A DNA stretch of 48,405 nucleotides from IMG/VR virus record IMGVR_UViG_3300032177_000018, positions 1 to 48,405 of that record; one strand, 5' to 3'. Below are positions 8,365 through 16,735 of this stretch, piece by piece. Source of the DNA: a virus. The translations under genes were made by a program, and so were the position numbers. A model generated the notes under the pieces. The model saw nothing but the letters and a program-made list of their open reading frames with translations, searched no databases and was not told the DNA's origin. How positions within the stretch are numbered: the stretch's first letter is position 1; every line of letters begins with the position of its first letter.

Positions 8365-8894
8365 TGTATACAGCGAATGAAGATATAGACGAAGAAATAG
8401 ACGAAGAGTACCTTTTATTCAAAATTAGAGAGTTTGATAAGAATAGAAAAAAACTTAAAAAGTTTGTTAAAAGAAATATTAAAGAAAAGCGTGCGGAAGA
8501 AACGCTTGTGCTTTACGAAAACCCCCCTCTCTGGTTAGCAAACTTTGCAGAGAAACAGGTTATTAATAAAAATGCGGCGGAGTTAAGGATTAAAGACGTA
8601 CTAGATAAACACCATATTATTTTTGAGTATCAAAAACCTATAGGAAGGTTTATCCCTGACTTTTATTTACCAAAATATAAAATTGTTTTAGAGGTAGATG
8701 GTCTTTATCACACAATGAGGCGGGGCAAGGATAGGGCGCGAGACAGGTGGTTTAAAAAACATGGTATGCGGACAGTCAGACTTCCCACACAAGATGTTGC
8801 TATAGTAGAAAAACTATCTAAACAGGTTTTTCTAACCTGTTTAGTAAAACGTTCTTCTCCTGGTAGACTTTTTGCTGTTCCTAGAGTTCTATAA
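8364..8894 (+). CDS. PD-(D/E)XK endonuclease, Vsr/DUF559-like
   Basis: Residues 1-60 are a very charged helix. The catalytic part runs from about residue 73 to 155. It has the family order: a helix with AELRIKDVL, then IGRFIPDFYLP with the catalytic Asp, then KIVLEVDGLYH with the Glu and a conserved His, then RDRWFKKHGMRTVRL. This is the core seen in DUF559 and very-short-patch type nucleases, which cut DNA with a metal ion. The last 25 residues are not conserved in that fold. It closes the small-gene cluster and is followed by a promoter. Nicking, repair or homing roles are all possible. Confidence 0.8.
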   Translation: MYTANEDIDEEIDEEYLLFKIREFDKNRKKLKKFVKRNIKEKRAEETLVLYENPPLWLANFAEKQVINKNAAELRIKDVLDKHHIIFEYQKPIGRFIPDFYLPKYKIVLEVDGLYHTMRRGKDRARDRWFKKHGMRTVRLPTQDVAIVEKLSKQVFLTCLVKRSSPGRLFAVPRVL

Positions 8895-8912
8895 AAATAT
8901 TTAAAATAAAAC

Positions 8913-8941
8913 TTGACAAGGCTTTATTTTTATCGTATCCT
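8913..8941 (+). promoter_or_regulatory. Sigma70-type promoter
   Basis: A perfect TTGACA (8913-8918) is followed after 17 bases by TATCCT (8936-8941). AT-rich sequence lies upstream as an UP-type element. It opens a 234-base gene-free stretch and faces the dNMP kinase and NusG cluster. It is the only clear host-type promoter I found in the window. Confidence 0.7.
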
Positions 8942-8949
8942 AAGACTCT

Positions 8950-8978
8950 TAAGAAAGGAATAGTATAAGAAAGGAATA
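8950..8978 (+). repeat. Tandem 13-mer downstream of promoter
   Basis: TAAGAAAGGAATA occurs at 8950-8962 and again at 8966-8978, 16 bases apart. It sits around the expected transcription start, so it is a candidate operator for a phage or host regulator, or an early-transcript element. Confidence 0.55.
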
Positions 8979-9025
8979 AGAGTATTTATAGAGTTTAGTA
9001 TTCTTAGTTCTTTTTATTATTTATA

Positions 9026-9054
9026 GTCTCGTCTCGGCCCTTCGGGCACGAGAC
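9026..9054 (+). terminator. Bulged GC-rich hairpin in leader
   Basis: GTCTCGT (9026-9032) pairs with ACGAGAC (9048-9054), and an inner GCCC/GGGC helix closes a three-base loop after a CTCG bulge. It lies between the promoter and the first coding sequence. It may be an attenuator, a 5' stabiliser or a terminator; no U-tract follows. Confidence 0.5.
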
Positions 9055-9073
9055 ATTTCCAAAAGGATTTATA

Positions 9074-9097
9074 ATGAATTTAGGAGCACAGCTATGA
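9074..9097 (+). CDS. Possible 7-residue leader peptide
   Basis: An ATG after AAAAGGA encodes MNLGAQL, and its stop overlaps the next ATG as ATGA. It contains the ribosome site of the second micro-ORF. Translation is inferred from this arrangement only. Confidence 0.25.
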   Translation: MNLGAQL

Positions 9098-9132
9098 TTT
9101 GCCTTTTCATAGGGAATAACTTACTCTTATGA
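9094..9132 (+). CDS. Possible 12-residue hydrophobic leader peptide
   Basis: An ATG with TAGGAG eight bases upstream encodes MICLFIGNNLLL. Its stop overlaps the ATG of the 103-residue gene as ATGA, so it could couple that gene's translation, which has no ribosome site of its own. Confidence 0.35.
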   Translation: MICLFIGNNLLL

Positions 9133-9440
9133 TAGAGAACGTTGAGCAGCTACACAGTTTGGTTTGTATCGAAGAGGGTGTCGTAACGTGCTTCTGTAAA
9201 TTATCAGACTGGAAGAGCAAGCAGTACAAGTGTAGGGTCATCTACAATTGTCCCGAAGCCCTCTTGGATGTGAAGGTTTTGCCCTTTACTCGTCCCAGCG
9301 ACGAGATAAAAGCTAGCGTTAATACGGCTATTAAGAGTATTACCAAGTCTACTGCCGCTTTTGGCGCCGCGCCTAACAAGATAAAACAGGGTATCGTTGG
9401 TTTAGAAAAAGCGATTGAAAAACTTAAGTTTAGAATTTAG
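9129..9440 (+). CDS. Hypothetical protein, first gene after promoter
   Basis: The 103 residues start with an acidic, Cys-containing beta-like half (CIEEGVVTCFCKLSDW) and end in a basic helix of about 45 residues. No known fold is recognised. It appears to depend on coupling from the short peptide that overlaps its start. Confidence 0.65.
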   Translation: MIENVEQLHSLVCIEEGVVTCFCKLSDWKSKQYKCRVIYNCPEALLDVKVLPFTRPSDEIKASVNTAIKSITKSTAAFGAAPNKIKQGIVGLEKAIEKLKFRI

Positions 9441-9450
9441 GAGTTTTACC

Positions 9451-10032
9451 ATGGAAATTATTGGACTGGGAACTACTGCTCAGGTGGGCAAAGATACAAT
9501 TGCTGCATATTTAGAGAAGAAGTACCCGGGAAAGGTAAAGCGAGTTGGCTTCGCCGATAAACTTAAGAAAATAGCGATGGAGTTATTTGGTCTTTCTTAC
9601 GAACAGTGCTATGGCACTAACGAAGAAAAAGAAGCAATAGACTCTCGCTATGGTAAAAGCTCTCGTCAAATTATGCAAGAGTTAGGTCAGAAGATGCGGG
9701 AGATACATGAGAGTATCTGGGTAGACACGGTCTTCTATGTAACTGTTCCAGTACTGAAGAAAGAAGGATTCACGACTTTTGTAGTGTCAGATGTTCGGTA
9801 TCCGAATGAGGGGGAGAGTTTACATCTACGGGGTGGCGTTGTTGTTAAGATTATACGTCCCGGCCCAGGAATTTCTGTGGGGGCCACACACGACAGTGAA
9901 ACTTCGATGAACAACTACACTGGATTTGATTACTATATCCACAATGATGGCACCCTTGAGCAGTTATACGCGAAGGTTGATGCCCTCATGGAGGAGATAA
10001 ATGGTAGAGCACAGGGAGGGTACCAGCACTGA
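9451..10032 (+). CDS. Deoxynucleoside monophosphate kinase
   Basis: The ATG at 9451 follows AGGAG; an in-frame start at 9415 lies inside the previous gene and is rejected. The 193 residues open with a P-loop, GLGTTAQVGKDT (G13, K14), which binds ATP phosphate. A helix with GKSSRQIMQELGQKMRE, where substrate binds in T4 gp1-like kinases, and a VVSDVRYPNE strand follow. The enzyme phosphorylates dNMPs to dNDPs in the cytoplasm to feed phage DNA synthesis. It overlaps the next gene by 32 bases. Confidence 0.88.
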   Translation: MEIIGLGTTAQVGKDTIAAYLEKKYPGKVKRVGFADKLKKIAMELFGLSYEQCYGTNEEKEAIDSRYGKSSRQIMQELGQKMREIHESIWVDTVFYVTVPVLKKEGFTTFVVSDVRYPNEGESLHLRGGVVVKIIRPGPGISVGATHDSETSMNNYTGFDYYIHNDGTLEQLYAKVDALMEEINGRAQGGYQH

Positions 10033-10825
10033 AGGCCGCGGTCTCGGCTCCTCTTTTGCCGCGGATAACGTTGACCGCGGAAGTCCAGGTGCCCGTTTTA
10101 TTAAGCGAAGACCTACGTACCCTTGGGGTGATAACCCCAGAGGAAGAGAAATTAACTGGGTGCTTCAAGATAATGAAACCTTCCGTGCCTATCGAGGTTT
10201 AGTTCCGATTGAAGGTCAGAAGTACGACGACCCTCAACGTTTTATTCGGATTGGAAATACCCGTGAGCTTCGTCCAAATCTACCTAATAGAGAACCAGAC
10301 TTCGTTGCCTTGGATCTGTATAAAGGACAGGAGAGAGAACAACTAAAGCAGAGTGATTTCCAGATTTTATTTCCTAGATGTACAATCACCTCTCCTGCTC
10401 CAGGTGCTACGTTTTCTCCTGGTAATAGAATCACTGTTACTGCCGATGCTGCAGACTTCAGAGGTCTTCATTCAGCAATCCTAATTGTAGACAATCAGCC
10501 TGTAGATCGGCACGTGTTTGATCGCAGAGATCAAGAAGTTATTAAGCAGTTTACTTTTACGTTCTTCTATGATATTCCAGCAAATCACATCTTAGGGAGT
10601 TTAGCGATTACCGTGGCCGTATTCAACATTGCTGTGGCCGCACGGGGGATTATTGCTTCGGCAGCCCTAACAACTACTCCCGGGCGTGATAAGGCGCGGG
10701 GAACGGATAATCCCATTATAGTGGGGCAGTTCGGGTCTACCCAGCAGACCGCTCCCCAGCTAGAGCAGACCGGGTTCCTCAGAACGCCAGAAGGCACCTC
10801 AAGTATTACTATAAATTTAGTGTAA
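10001..10825 (+). CDS. Ig-like domain virion-type protein
   Basis: GAGGAG precedes the ATG, which lies inside the end of the kinase gene. The N-terminal 125 residues are Arg- and Pro-rich without a fold I know. Residues about 128-225 look like a bacterial Ig or cadherin-like beta sandwich: ITSPAPGATFSPGNRITVT is a typical first-strand motif. The last 40 residues are flexible. Such domains often decorate capsids or tails and bind cell surface sugars. This role is inferred; an origin as an accessory adhesin is equally open. Confidence 0.68.
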   Translation: MVEHREGTSTEGRGLGSSFAADNVDRGSPGARFIKRRPTYPWGDNPRGREINWVLQDNETFRAYRGLVPIEGQKYDDPQRFIRIGNTRELRPNLPNREPDFVALDLYKGQEREQLKQSDFQILFPRCTITSPAPGATFSPGNRITVTADAADFRGLHSAILIVDNQPVDRHVFDRRDQEVIKQFTFTFFYDIPANHILGSLAITVAVFNIAVAARGIIASAALTTTPGRDKARGTDNPIIVGQFGSTQQTAPQLEQTGFLRTPEGTSSITINLV

Positions 10826-10833
10826 GGAAGACT

Positions 10834-11280
10834 ATGGTAAAGAAAACAAGATCCCCTAGAACTACCGTGAACGTTGCCGCCGTGAAGCGAGAAGTTACCC
10901 GTATGGCCAAAGAGACCGTACAGGCAACGCCCCTCAGCCAGAGTATGGCAGAACTCCCTGCGGGAGCGGTGCAGCGCCAATCCCCTTTGGAACAAGAGAT
11001 GGGTACGGCCAAGTATCGGGGGATGATCCACGATCATAATACAAAGAAAGAACACATTCTGGATAAGCTCCCCTTTACTTTTCCTAAGAAAAGTAAAATA
11101 AAGACTAAAGTAAATACACCTATTTTGTGCCCAGAGTGTAAAGAAACTTGCTTTATTGGTAATTTTACCTTATCTATTATATGTGGGCGATGCGGTAAGT
11201 TGTTCTCGGCGAATGAGGGTGCGTTTAAGCCAAATGTAGGGGCATTTAATCGCGCCGCCGACTTGCTAAAAGATGATTAA
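10834..11280 (+). CDS. Zinc-ribbon protein with basic N-terminus
   Basis: The 148 residues have a Lys/Arg-rich, probably disordered first half. A zinc ribbon follows at about residues 98-125: ILCPECKETCFIG then IICGRCGKLFSANEG. This spacing is that of transcription-factor or nucleic-acid-binding ribbons. It lies directly before nusG, which would fit a transcription-linked role, but nothing proves it. Confidence 0.68.
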   Translation: MVKKTRSPRTTVNVAAVKREVTRMAKETVQATPLSQSMAELPAGAVQRQSPLEQEMGTAKYRGMIHDHNTKKEHILDKLPFTFPKKSKIKTKVNTPILCPECKETCFIGNFTLSIICGRCGKLFSANEGAFKPNVGAFNRAADLLKDD

Positions 11281-11298
11281 TACCTTTATTAGCGGGGG

Positions 11299-11838
11299 AT
11301 GGTCGTGGAAGAAGATAAACATTGGCGAGTTTGGGTCATAAAGCGTAACCGTTTTGATTATGTCATAGAATATATTAAAGAATCTGTGCCAGAAGTGGAT
11401 AAGTTCTTTTATCCTTTTATTAAAAAAGAGATACGCACCAGAAGTAGTTCTCGTATTATAGATCGCCCCCTATACGAGGGTTATTTATTTTTACACTATA
11501 ATAATTCCCCAGAAGTATATCACAAACTTCGCGCAAACCCATTTATAATGACATATGCTGGAATGGCTTCCGAGGACGAAATGCTTAGGATGGAGGAGGC
11601 ACAGGGTAAACTTATAAGTGAAGTTAAGGCTAGCCGCTTCGCTATTGGAGATGTTGTTCGTCCCCTCTCGGGTCCTTTTAAAGGGTTCGACGGGAGTATA
11701 GCGGGCATCGAAGGTGGCGCACTTAGTATAGTGATCGCCTTAAAGATACTTGGTCGTGAAAAGCTAGAAATGGTTTTTAGTGAGGATCAGGTAGAAAAGG
11801 TAAATAAATTAGAAAATGCGCGAGTTCAAAATATTTGA
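11299..11838 (+). CDS. nusG: NusG-family transcription elongation factor
   Basis: The protein has an N-terminal NGN-type domain (HWRVWVIKRNRFDYVIEYI, then PLYEGYLFLHY, corresponding to the PGYvfV strand of NusG). A C-terminal KOW domain runs from about residue 115: FAIGDVVRPLSGPFKGFDG followed by the strand ending in VEKVNK. NusG binds the beta' clamp helices and controls pausing and termination, and its KOW domain contacts partners. GGGGG ends directly at the ATG; the GTG two codons later has better spacing and may be the true start. The phage could use it as an antiterminator on host polymerase or with its own polymerase. Confidence 0.85.
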   Translation: MVVEEDKHWRVWVIKRNRFDYVIEYIKESVPEVDKFFYPFIKKEIRTRSSSRIIDRPLYEGYLFLHYNNSPEVYHKLRANPFIMTYAGMASEDEMLRMEEAQGKLISEVKASRFAIGDVVRPLSGPFKGFDGSIAGIEGGALSIVIALKILGREKLEMVFSEDQVEKVNKLENARVQNI

Positions 11839-11852
11839 TTTAGAGGGATAAA

Positions 11853-12257
11853 ATGGTAAGCGGTAGAACGGCGGGTTTTAAACACTCAGCAGAGACGATA
11901 GAGAAGATGAGGCATTCCCATCGGGGAAAAATACATAGTCCTGAAACTCGGACTAGGATAAGTCAGACGAACAGTTATCGTCTCGGTCAGTTGTGTAATC
12001 TCCGTTTTATCGAGTTAGTTCATACATACCCACAGTACGAAGCGTTTTTTGAAAGCCGTAAGGAAGAATTCCTTAATGCTTTACAAGACATAAAATCAGA
12101 ACGAGAGCTGGATTACATCCGGTTGCACAAGGAAAATACGGATATAGGGCGTGCCCAAAATTTGAGTTATTCGTATAGTTCCTCGTCAATATACGCACAC
12201 GAAGATCTGTTGATTGAATTTATCGACAGATGTAGTTATTTACAAAAATTACACTAA
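11853..12257 (+). CDS. NUMOD3 DNA-binding protein, homing-endonuclease remnant
   Basis: Residues 7-40 show the NUMOD3 pattern: GFKHSAETIEKMRHSHRGK followed by HSPETRTRIS. This helix-turn module gives DNA specificity to GIY-YIG and HNH homing enzymes. No nuclease motif follows in the 134 residues; the rest is helical with a Ser/Tyr patch. It may be a stand-alone regulator or a homing enzyme that has lost its nuclease. It lies between nusG and the terminase genes. Confidence 0.7.
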   Translation: MVSGRTAGFKHSAETIEKMRHSHRGKIHSPETRTRISQTNSYRLGQLCNLRFIELVHTYPQYEAFFESRKEEFLNALQDIKSERELDYIRLHKENTDIGRAQNLSYSYSSSSIYAHEDLLIEFIDRCSYLQKLH

Positions 12258-12336
12258 TAGTTCTATTTTAATTAACCTGACTATAGTATGAGGGGAGACT
12301 TGTCTCTTCCTTATTCTTATTAGGGGAAGACATTGG

Positions 12337-13002
12337 ATGAAAGTTGATAAAAAAGTACCAGGTGCCCGTAAAAAAGCGCCTAAAGACGCAACTACTCCTG
12401 CTAAGTCCAAAAAGTATAACTCTAAAAGTCTAGATAATCTAAGACAGTTTCAAGAAACAGATGAGATTCTTATTCCCGAGATCTTGCCTACTACCGACCT
12501 TGATGGTCGCGGAGAGGCAGAGGAAATAACTCGAGGTAAGAAGTTAAGCCCCGAGCTAGTGATGCGTTTAATTCCAAGTAAGGGTGTCTTTAACACCGTG
12601 GAGATGAAACGCTTTGTGGGAATAGTAACCCAGTATCTAGCCGATTTTAAAGAAGAAGAACCCACCGCCTCCGACGTAGACGACATTTTTGAGATAGCCA
12701 AAAGCGATGTTTTAGAGATGCGTATTTTGAGTGCTACTCGAAATGATCCCGCCGCCCTATTAACTGCTAGCCAGTTTCTAGAAAAAAACAATAAAAGAAA
12801 ACAAGTAGCAAAAGAAAATCTTTCCGCACGTCGTTCTGATCGAAAGGATCCGAAGGCCGTACAGGGAATAACAATTGTTGATCTGGTCGTAGCTTACGAT
12901 GGCGAGAAGAAGCGTTCAGATCAAGAGCGCGTTGACTCGCTTATGGCCCAGGAAATAGAAACCGTACAGGCATTACTTGCCGAAATAGAAAAGGATGGGT
13001 AG
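12337..13002 (+). CDS. Probable terminase small subunit
   Basis: The 221 residues start with a basic, Lys-rich arm. A helical body follows, from about residue 75 to 150, with LSPELVMRLIPSKGVFNTVEM and DDIFEIAKSDVLEMRIL, and then a charged tail. The assignment rests on position directly before the large terminase and on this DNA-binding-arm-plus-helix layout. No clear helix-turn-helix was seen, so certainty is moderate. The 79-base leader upstream has a small GAGA/TCTC hairpin and AGGGGA before the start. Confidence 0.6.
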   Translation: MKVDKKVPGARKKAPKDATTPAKSKKYNSKSLDNLRQFQETDEILIPEILPTTDLDGRGEAEEITRGKKLSPELVMRLIPSKGVFNTVEMKRFVGIVTQYLADFKEEEPTASDVDDIFEIAKSDVLEMRILSATRNDPAALLTASQFLEKNNKRKQVAKENLSARRSDRKDPKAVQGITIVDLVVAYDGEKKRSDQERVDSLMAQEIETVQALLAEIEKDG

Positions 13003-13005
13003 TTC

Positions 13006-14820
13006 TTGCAAGCAGAGTCTCCTGAATTTCTCAAACAGGCCGACGGTCTGGTTGAGTTTTATCGACAATATCCAGAAATAGCAGCAAAAGACCTTTTAAA
13101 TGTAAAGCTGTCAGATGTTCAGAAGGTTATTCTCCGCGCCATGTGGTTCAAGAAATACGTCATGGCCATTATGAGTCGCGGATCTGGTAAAACTTTTTTG
13201 AATGCGGTAGTTGCCACATTGAAGGCTATGCTTTATCCTGGGTATAGGGTTGGTCTTTTGGCCCCCACCTTTCGTCAGGCCAAGTATATGTTTGATGAGT
13301 GTCATCGACTTTGGCAACTTTCTCCTATTTTACAGGCGGCTACAGAGAAAAAACCAACGGCCGCATCAGATAACTGTTATATTCGCTTTAATACTTCTGG
13401 CGGTAGACCCGGTTCTATTATTCAAGCAATCCCTTTAGGAGACGGTAGTAAGATCAGAGGTTCCCGTTTCTTTACTATTATCTGCGACGAGTTTCCCCAC
13501 ATACCTTCTGATATTTTCAATAGGGTTATTCGTCCTATGGCAGCTACGGTCGCCGATCCGATGGAGAACGTGGAAAGAATTCAGCGCCAAGAAGAGCTGG
13601 TAAAGGCGGGTGTTCTAAAGGAAGAAGAAATAAGCGATGAGAGTGCCAACCAGATCCTTATAACCTCATCCGGATATTTTACCTTCAATCACATTTACCC
13701 CTTGTACTGTATCTACAGAGACCACATGCTGCAGGGGCGAGACGATTACGCTGCCTTTAGAGTTCCATACACCCTACTCCCTAAAGGTTTTTTAGACACC
13801 AAGAACGTAGAGGGTTCTAGACAGGAAATGTCGAGTTTAGAATTCAGAATGGAGTACGGAGCAGAATTCATTCCAGATACAGAGGGCTTCTATAAAGCCT
13901 CCTTATTGGAGAGTTGTAAAAGTAGTACGTTCTCAGTTCAGCTTGCGGGAGACCCTGATAAATCTTATATATTAGGTATTGACCCTGCCCGAACCGAGGA
14001 TGCTTTTGCCATCTGTGTGATTGAACTTGGTAAGCCTTGCCGCATAGTAAACGCGCTAGAGTTCTACAGACAAACCTTTCCGGACATGGCGCGCAAGATA
14101 GAAACACTGTGTATGAACTATAATGTTCAGACAATCTATATGGACTCCCAGGGCGGTGGTCTTTCTATAAAAGATATTTTGGCTGAGAATAATAACAAGC
14201 TTCCTAATGGTCCTATTTTAGATTGCGAAGATGCACTTCATTTACAGAAGAAGGGTAGACACATCCTTAAGCTTTGTAATTTCACACCCGAATGGATTGC
14301 GGATTCTAATTTTGGAGCACTCAGGCTATTAGAAAACAAAGAACTTCTTTTTCCAGAGGTACCCTTTGAAGAGGCAAATGAGCGTTTAGCCCTTGCTTGG
14401 GAAACAGTTAATGCCATGAAAAGCCAGATGCAACTCATTATAGTAAGTGAGACGCCTACGGGTAAGGTTCATTTTGACGTTCCGAAGGGCGGCGGCCATG
14501 GAAAGCAAAAGAAGGACTTATATACCGCCTTTCTAATAGCCTGTCGTGGTGCCTATGACACCCTGTGGGCCGAAGAGGTACCAGTAAACGTTCTTCATCA
14601 CAGCGGCCTTCTTATTCCTAGAGAAGATCGAGGTGTGGGATACACGTTTTCCAATCAGGGCCCTACAGACGAAATGCTTCCGGGTTCTTTACAAGAAAAG
14701 ATGATGCTCATACAGAATCCGGAACAGTATAAAGTTGACTTGCTAAGAAGTATGGCCGGCAGGAGACAGGTTCTAACTAGTCCGTCCGCGGTTCTGAAAC
14801 CTAGGATTAAAGGGAAATAA
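13006..14820 (+). CDS. terL: Terminase large subunit (TTG start)
   Basis: This motor ATPase and nuclease pumps and cuts concatemeric phage DNA at the portal. The 604 residues show Walker A SRGSGKT (K62) and Walker B FFTIICDE (D161, E162). The RNase H-like nuclease carries Asp ligands in GIDPARTEDA (D326), YMDSQGG (D380) and KKDLYTAF (D504). The start is TTG at 13006, three bases after the previous stop, with GGATGGG at ribosome-site distance; the next Met is just before Walker A, too late for a complete ATPase. The portal follows 10 bases after its stop. Confidence 0.95.
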   Translation: MQAESPEFLKQADGLVEFYRQYPEIAAKDLLNVKLSDVQKVILRAMWFKKYVMAIMSRGSGKTFLNAVVATLKAMLYPGYRVGLLAPTFRQAKYMFDECHRLWQLSPILQAATEKKPTAASDNCYIRFNTSGGRPGSIIQAIPLGDGSKIRGSRFFTIICDEFPHIPSDIFNRVIRPMAATVADPMENVERIQRQEELVKAGVLKEEEISDESANQILITSSGYFTFNHIYPLYCIYRDHMLQGRDDYAAFRVPYTLLPKGFLDTKNVEGSRQEMSSLEFRMEYGAEFIPDTEGFYKASLLESCKSSTFSVQLAGDPDKSYILGIDPARTEDAFAICVIELGKPCRIVNALEFYRQTFPDMARKIETLCMNYNVQTIYMDSQGGGLSIKDILAENNNKLPNGPILDCEDALHLQKKGRHILKLCNFTPEWIADSNFGALRLLENKELLFPEVPFEEANERLALAWETVNAMKSQMQLIIVSETPTGKVHFDVPKGGGHGKQKKDLYTAFLIACRGAYDTLWAEEVPVNVLHHSGLLIPREDRGVGYTFSNQGPTDEMLPGSLQEKMMLIQNPEQYKVDLLRSMAGRRQVLTSPSAVLKPRIKGK

Positions 14821-14830
14821 GGGGAATTAG

Positions 14831-16708
14831 ATGACCGAAGATGTTAAAGACACCCTTAATAAAAACTTAAAGAACGCTAAAGTTCTCTCTCATAAAGAAG
14901 TTTCTCCCGGCACACATGAGTTAGAACTTGAGGTCGGTCCCAAAGGCGTACCCGCTAAAGATTTTATGGAAAGTATGCCGAAACAGGAGTTGGCTTATCT
15001 CACAGGTCGCGATGGAGAGTCTTCCCCACTTAAATATCATGAGGGTGGAAGAATAATTTATCGCGACTTTCTACGTAGAGTAGACTTAGACCTTGCGGAG
15101 CCCAGTGTACTTAGAGAGAGGCACGACCGTCTATATCAGCGAGCTCTTGACTACTATAAGACTAAAGGTGCGTATGGTACTATTATTGATACGTTGACCA
15201 ATTTTGCATCTAAAGGTTTTAAGAACGACGTAGACGACGCCGACATTAAACTCTTCTTTGATACGTGGACGGATGACATTGGGTTTCATAGAACCGTAGA
15301 GAATATTTTCTTTGACTTTTTTAGAGTGGGTATGGTTCGTACTCTTAAGATTGTGGGCAAGTTTGACCCTAAGTTAAGACCATCTAGTCTCGCAGCCCCC
15401 GGCTCCTATAAGGCAAAGAGTGGCAACGTTCGCCATATCTTGCAAAGACAAGAGTTCGCGGCGGCTAAAAAAACCTGGTCTAAAACTCATATTCCTCTTC
15501 AGTACACTGTTCTCAACCCGACCCTTATAATTCTAAAAGGGCCGCTTATGTTCGATAAGACGGAGGTCTATCTTCGTCCAGAAGCGTTCTCGGAAATAAA
15601 AGCTCTTTTAAGGCCGGATGCTGAAGTCTCTCCGGAACAGCGGCGGCTACTAAAAGAGCTTCCTGGGCACATGCTTGATGATATCAAGAAAAATCGTCCC
15701 GTTAGACTGCCCCCTGAACTTGTAGGAAAGTGCGACTATCGAAAGCAAGATTACGAGCGTTACCCCATGCCTCGGGTAGTTCGTGCGTTCGACGCCATGG
15801 ATTATAAGGAAGAGTTACAGAAGGCCGACTACTCTACGTTAGACGGCATCACTAACTACATTCTTAAGATCACTATTGGTAATGACGAGCACCCCGTAAC
15901 TAGTCAGGCAGAGTTAGAGGCAATCGCGCGTCTATTCGACGCCACTAGTAAAAGCTTTGATATTATTTGGAATCACACCCTAAAGGTTGAAAAGATTACT
16001 TTTCCAGAGATCAGTCAAATTTTAGGGCAAGACAAGTTTAAGCAGGTTAATGAAGACCTTAGTATGTCCTTCGGTATTCAGCGCGCGTTATTAGACGGAG
16101 AGGGTGGGGGAAATGCCAAGGCTACTGAAATAGGAAGCAAGGCCTTCATCGAAGAAATAAATTATGCGCGCCGCTGTGTATTGGAATGGATTTATAATGA
16201 GTACGAAGAAGTAGCTCTAGGTATGGGATTTGATCGATATCCTACGGTTCGATTCGATGATATGGCCCTTAAGGATGAGATCATGCTTATGTCCATCGTT
16301 CAGGGAATGATGGATCGTCGGGTTATTTCCTATAGAACGGGTATTGAAAAGTTGGGCTTCGATTACGAAACCGAACTTGCTAATATGCAGGCCGAGAAGC
16401 CGCTGGTTGAGTCGGGAGATATTGGTATCATCGGTTCTCCGTACAATCCTAAAGCAATGCCTGCAGCACAAGAGCCTAAGAAGTTGCCTACTACACCAGA
16501 CGGACAGTACGTTGTTGTTACTAAAGACGACCTTACTGACTTCTTAAAGAATAAGTCGATACCAACCAATACTAATGTTCAACCAGTTCAGCGAACACCC
16601 GTTGGGACGCCCAGTGAAGGGCGCCCACGAAAGGGCGGCGGTAAGTCCAGAAAGAAGTCGACTAAACCCGTTTTGCCCGAGCCTCGTAAGCCTAAAACAG
16701 GCATCTAG
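14831..16708 (+). CDS. Portal protein
   Basis: Position after terL, length of 625 residues and the sequence pattern fit the dodecameric portal that forms the DNA channel. An early helical region contains YYKTKGAYGTIIDTLTNF. A wing or stem contains DYKEELQKADYSTLDGITNYI, a stem-type motif followed by the crown-like stretch LRDALLDGEGG-type (here GIQRALLDGEGGGNAKA). The C-terminal 80 residues are Pro- and Lys-rich and probably flexible. The ribosome site GGGGA lies close to the ATG. The next gene encodes a head protein typical of this position. Confidence 0.85.
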   Translation: MTEDVKDTLNKNLKNAKVLSHKEVSPGTHELELEVGPKGVPAKDFMESMPKQELAYLTGRDGESSPLKYHEGGRIIYRDFLRRVDLDLAEPSVLRERHDRLYQRALDYYKTKGAYGTIIDTLTNFASKGFKNDVDDADIKLFFDTWTDDIGFHRTVENIFFDFFRVGMVRTLKIVGKFDPKLRPSSLAAPGSYKAKSGNVRHILQRQEFAAAKKTWSKTHIPLQYTVLNPTLIILKGPLMFDKTEVYLRPEAFSEIKALLRPDAEVSPEQRRLLKELPGHMLDDIKKNRPVRLPPELVGKCDYRKQDYERYPMPRVVRAFDAMDYKEELQKADYSTLDGITNYILKITIGNDEHPVTSQAELEAIARLFDATSKSFDIIWNHTLKVEKITFPEISQILGQDKFKQVNEDLSMSFGIQRALLDGEGGGNAKATEIGSKAFIEEINYARRCVLEWIYNEYEEVALGMGFDRYPTVRFDDMALKDEIMLMSIVQGMMDRRVISYRTGIEKLGFDYETELANMQAEKPLVESGDIGIIGSPYNPKAMPAAQEPKKLPTTPDGQYVVVTKDDLTDFLKNKSIPTNTNVQPVQRTPVGTPSEGRPRKGGGKSRKKSTKPVLPEPRKPKTGI

Positions 16709-16735
16709 AACTACCAACAGGGAGGATAGATCATA

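Noticed and set aside
13111-14438. Minus-strand and alternative-frame ORFs within terL
   Set aside because: The terL frame has full catalytic motifs over its whole length; the others are shadows.
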